Of a stretch of DNA of 6,964 nucleotides, positions 3,987-6,964 are shown piece by piece. The stretch lies in the NCBI GenBank assembly GCA_937859855.1, contig CALMAR010000292.1, positions 1-6,964 of the forward strand, written 5' to 3'. The notes under the pieces are model-generated. The model searched no databases. It worked only from the letters and a program-made list of their open reading frames with translations, and was not told the origin of the DNA. The first letter of the stretch is position 1; each line of letters starts with the position of its first letter. A program made the position numbers and the translations under genes. The stretch comes from an uncultured Kineosporia sp. (GTDB taxonomy: Bacteria > Actinomycetota > Actinomycetes > Actinomycetales > Kineosporiaceae).

Positions 3987-6964
3987 TCAGGCAGGGAGGG
4001 CCACTTGGACGATCCGGGTCCGCCCGGCCCGGACGTAAACCCCCCTCCCGGGCGGGAACTCGGCTCGGCTGAGCCGGGGCAGATCGGTTCGCAGCATGCT
4101 CTGGCCGTCACCCTGGTCCGGCTGCAGCAGCAGCCCGTGACGGCCAGCCTTCATCGCCCGGGCCAGCCCCCAGGAGGGGCCGAACGAGGTCGAGTCGCCG
4201 TCGCCGATCACCAGGTGCCCGGCGGTGGCAAAGGCACTGATTAGGCGCTCCAGCGCATCCTGAGCGGGGGTGTCCATGAAGTCGGGTACGTTCTCGATCA
4301 CGGCACCGAGCTGACCGGTGGCCGCGGCCGCCCGTTCCGCCCAGGTGCAGGCCAGCTGGGTCACCTCAGCGATCGAGGTGGCCGACTGTGCCCAGTCGCG
4401 GTCGCTTCCTCGCAGGGGTGAGCCTCGCAGGCCGGCGTAGACGAGCAGGCGGCCGGGCTCGGCTCGGCGCAACGACTCCACCGCCGTGAGAAGGGCACTG
4501 GTACGGCCACTTTGAGGCGGCCCGGCGATCAGGAACGTGCCCCGGGTGGCGAATCCCAGCTCGCGCAGAGTGTCCCGAGCCACCCCCAGAGTCGGCTGGC
4601 CATCAGCCAGCGGTTCCAGATCGGACAGTTCGATCCGCTGGTTCAGCCGGCCGATCGCCGGCGCAGCCTGGACGCCGTCCGCGCTCAGCTGACGGCCGAG
4701 CTCGCGCAGGCTGGCTGACTGCCGGGCTACGTTCGGGTCACCGCCCGGAACGGCGATCTGCAGTTCGAGCCCGCCGCAATAGCCCCGGCCCGCGGGCGAA
4801 TCCGCGCCGAACGAGTCCCTGGTCAGGCCTGCGGTGGCCAGGTCGATCTCAGCCGCGAGCTTGAGCACCACCTGCTTCTGAATCGACGACGCCAGGCCGG
4901 GCGGGATGGCGCCGGGCCGGTCAGCGGTCAGCGCCAGGTGCACACCGGCCGCCCGGCCGTCCAGCGCCAGGGCGAGCAGCTGGTCGTAGGCCCGGGTGCT
5001 CCGGCTGGTCTCGTACTCGGCCCGGAACGCACCGAAGTTATCCAGCAGGAGCAGGATTCGTGATTCGCCCGGATTGCCGGTCAGCCGCCGATAGTCGGTG
5101 ATGGTGGCCGCGCTGACGCCGCCGTAGCGGGCCACCCGCTCGTCCACGATGGCCCGCAGCCGGTCCAGCAACCGGGTGACCCGTTCCTGGTCGTCTCCGC
5201 TGACGATGCTGCCCACGTGGGGCAGGCCCTCCAGCGCAGCCAGCCCACCCGAACCAGCGTCGATGCCGTAGACCTGGCAGCTTGCGCCCCCACTGGCGGA
5301 GCAGGCCGCACCAGCCGAAGCCGCCAGAGTCCGCAGTGCGGAGGACTTTCCCGTGGCGCCGGTGCCGAGCACCAGCATGGTGCCGTCCAGGTCGGGCCGG
5401 TAGACCGCGCGGGTCCGGCGTTGCCGGGCCGGGTCATCGGCCAACCCCAGCAGCAGCTCGGCATCCCCGTGGTCCTGGATGGCCGGATCGAGCCCAGCGA
5501 GAACGTCCCCGGCCAGGTCGATCACCGGCGGCAGGTGAGGCAGCCACGGCTGACGAGGACCCGGGCGCCCGGACCGGGACGCGGTGGCGCGGACCGCATC
5601 CACCAGCCTGCGCACGTCGGTGGGCCCGTGATGACCAGAACGATTCCCCAGATCCGGCTGGTCCACCTGGTCCCATTGTTCCGGCACCCCGAAACCCAGT
5701 GTGCTGACCGCAATCTCGGGGGGTGGAGAGCTGAGGCCACTGCGGCCGCCGGCGTACAGAGCCTGGAACGGGGTGACCCGGCCGGGTCCGGTCTTGGCCA
5801 TCGCCCGCCCCGGAATGGCCGGGTCGAACTGGGCGGCCTGCGCCGTACCGAGCACATTGATGCTGTCGTCGGCGTCCGCCACCCGCAGCGCCACTCGCAG
5901 GTTCGTGTTCGCGCGCAGGTTCTCCTTGATCACTCCCGCCGGGCGCTGAGTGGCCAGGATCAGATGCAGCCCCAATGACCGCCCGCGAGCTGCGATGTCG
6001 ATCACGCCGTCCACGAACTCCGGTACCTCCTGCACCAGGGCCGCGAATTCGTCGATCACGATCACCAGCGCCGGAGGCGTACCCGGATAGCCACGGCGCT
6101 CCAGCTCCAGCAGATCCGGGGCACCCGTCTCGTTCAGAATGCCCTCCCGGTACCGCAGTTCGGCCTTCAGCGAGGTGAGGGCACGGCTGACCAGACGCGG
6201 AGTCAGATCGGTGACCAGTCCGACCGTGTGCGGCAGCCGGACCACGTCGGCGAACGCGGCACCACCCTTGTAGTCCACCAGCAGGAATGTGACCCGCTCA
6301 GGGCTGTGATCGATGGCCATCCCCAAGATCCAGGCCTGCAGGAACTCGCTCTTGCCCGACCCCGTGGTGCCCCCGACCAAGGCGTGCGGCCCGTGCTCGC
6401 GCAGATCCAGATGGAACGGCGCCCCGGCACTCACCCCGACCAGCGCGCGCAGGGTCTGGGGGCAGCGTCCCGGATGTCCGCTGCCGGTCTGCTGCCAGCG
6501 ATCGGCGATGGCCGCGGGGTCGGTCAGCAGCTCGCGCCCGGCCTCCTCCAGGAACGACGCTGACCGGGGCAGCTCGGCCTGGCCATCAGCCGCGTCACCC
6601 GCGTCGATCACCGCGGACAGCGTCCGGGCCAGCGCATCGGCGGTGGCGGCGCCGGTGCTATCCAGCCTGACCTGTCGCAGCACCTGCCCACTGAGCACGT
6701 CGGTCACCGTTCCCTGCGTCCCGACCGGAGCCTCGATATAGCTGTGGCAGGCCGCGGGCAGCCGGTCGGTGCTGGCGGCCGACCAGATCAGATGGATACC
6801 CAGGCCAGCGCCCCGCTGCGCCAGTTCGGTGAGCTGGCCCCGTTCGACCGGCGCGCCGTCCTCGACCACCAGCACCAGCCGGGGAGTCCACTGCGCGGGT
6901 CCGGCAGCAGAGACGGGCCCGGCCAGACGGGCTCGCTGCCGGGCCAGTTCGCGCGCGGCGGACA
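3987..6964 (-). CDS. FtsK/SpoIIIE triple-ATPase, EccC/EssC-like (5' end outside window)
   Basis: The frame is open to the right edge, so the N-terminus is missing; the GTG at 6875 is internal. Residues below count from it. Module 1 is a full FtsK/SpoIIIE ATPase: Walker A GGTTGSGKS (168-176), LLVDYKGGAAF (198-208), Walker B VIVIDE (271-276) and LATQRPAG (308-315). Module 2 has Walker A GTGATGKSS (504-512), but its Walker B LLLLDN (608-613) lacks the catalytic acid. Module 3 has a degenerate P-loop GPPQSGRTS (785-793; Arg for Lys) and no clear Walker B. Three tandem modules, of which only the first is complete, are typical of the EccC/EssC motor of type VII secretion, which exports WXG100 proteins. 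Many homologues have an N-terminal FHA domain, which would lie beyond the window. No transmembrane, esx or other ecc gene is visible. DNA translocation is less likely because no FtsK gamma domain follows. The gene ends 54 bp before tatD. Confidence 0.85.
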   Translation of the reverse strand, partial: SAARELARQRARLAGPVSAAGPAQWTPRLVLVVEDGAPVERGQLTELAQRGAGLGIHLIWSAASTDRLPAACHSYIEAPVGTQGTVTDVLSGQVLRQVRLDSTGAATADALARTLSAVIDAGDAADGQAELPRSASFLEEAGRELLTDPAAIADRWQQTGSGHPGRCPQTLRALVGVSAGAPFHLDLREHGPHALVGGTTGSGKSEFLQAWILGMAIDHSPERVTFLLVDYKGGAAFADVVRLPHTVGLVTDLTPRLVSRALTSLKAELRYREGILNETGAPDLLELERRGYPGTPPALVIVIDEFAALVQEVPEFVDGVIDIAARGRSLGLHLILATQRPAGVIKENLRANTNLRVALRVADADDSINVLGTAQAAQFDPAIPGRAMAKTGPGRVTPFQALYAGGRSGLSSPPPEIAVSTLGFGVPEQWDQVDQPDLGNRSGHHGPTDVRRLVDAVRATASRSGRPGPRQPWLPHLPPVIDLAGDVLAGLDPAIQDHGDAELLLGLADDPARQRRTRAVYRPDLDGTMLVLGTGATGKSSALRTLAASAGAACSASGGASCQVYGIDAGSGGLAALEGLPHVGSIVSGDDQERVTRLLDRLRAIVDERVARYGGVSAATITDYRRLTGNPGESRILLLLDNFGAFRAEYETSRSTRAYDQLLALALDGRAAGVHLALTADRPGAIPPGLASSIQKQVVLKLAAEIDLATAGLTRDSFGADSPAGRGYCGGLELQIAVPGGDPNVARQSASLRELGRQLSADGVQAAPAIGRLNQRIELSDLEPLADGQPTLGVARDTLRELGFATRGTFLIAGPPQSGRTSALLTAVESLRRAEPGRLLVYAGLRGSPLRGSDRDWAQSATSIAEVTQLACTWAERAAAATGQLGAVIENVPDFMDTPAQDALERLISAFATAGHLVIGDGDSTSFGPSWGLARAMKAGRHGLLLQPDQGDGQSMLRTDLPRLSRAEFPPGRGVYVRAGRTRIVQVALPA

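Noticed and set aside
3987..6875. GTG 6875 as the true start of the FtsK-like gene
   Set aside because: The frame stays open from there to the window edge with protein-like sequence, so the gene is cut by the window and its start lies outside.

Overview
This is a high-GC window from an actinomycete. The evidence is the strong G/C preference at third codon positions, GTG starts, and the conserved actinobacterial block tatD–rpfB–rsmA (ksgA) in that order on one strand. The order or genus cannot be fixed from this sequence alone.

Layout, left to right. (1) A plus-strand gene (52-519) encodes a small zinc deaminase that resembles the yeast-type cytosine deaminase. (2) It converges on the minus-strand rsmA, and the gap is a 9-bp tandem repeat array (520-591). 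Each unit carries a stop codon in the deaminase frame, and most also carry one in the rsmA frame. (3) rsmA (579-1466, minus) encodes the 16S rRNA m6,2A dimethyltransferase, preceded by a 121-bp spacer with nested inverted repeats. (4) rpfB (1588-2793, minus) encodes a complete resuscitation-promoting factor: membrane segment, three DUF348 repeats, G5 domain and Rpf transglycosylase-like domain. (5) The 275-bp gap upstream of rpfB holds a plausible promoter and a leader whose last hairpin pairs the Shine-Dalgarno region and the GTG start. It also holds a doubtful small lipoprotein-like ORF. (6) tatD (3069-3932, minus) encodes a TatD-family metal-dependent nuclease, apparently from a leaderless promoter. 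(7) From 3987 to the right edge (minus, 5' end missing) lies a large FtsK/SpoIIIE protein with three ATPase modules, of the EccC/EssC-like class used in type VII secretion.

How they may fit together. RpfB remodels peptidoglycan during regrowth, and RsmA matures the small ribosomal subunit. Placing them in tandem links wall remodelling to ribosome assembly. I recall a report that this pair is controlled by an RNA switch in M. tuberculosis, but could not check it here. The structured leaders before both genes suggest RNA-level control here too. The FtsK-like gene and the deaminase flank the block where metG and ispE often sit, so they are probably separate functions. I see no clear new multi-gene system. 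The best leads are the rpfB leader hairpin and the shared stop-codon array.
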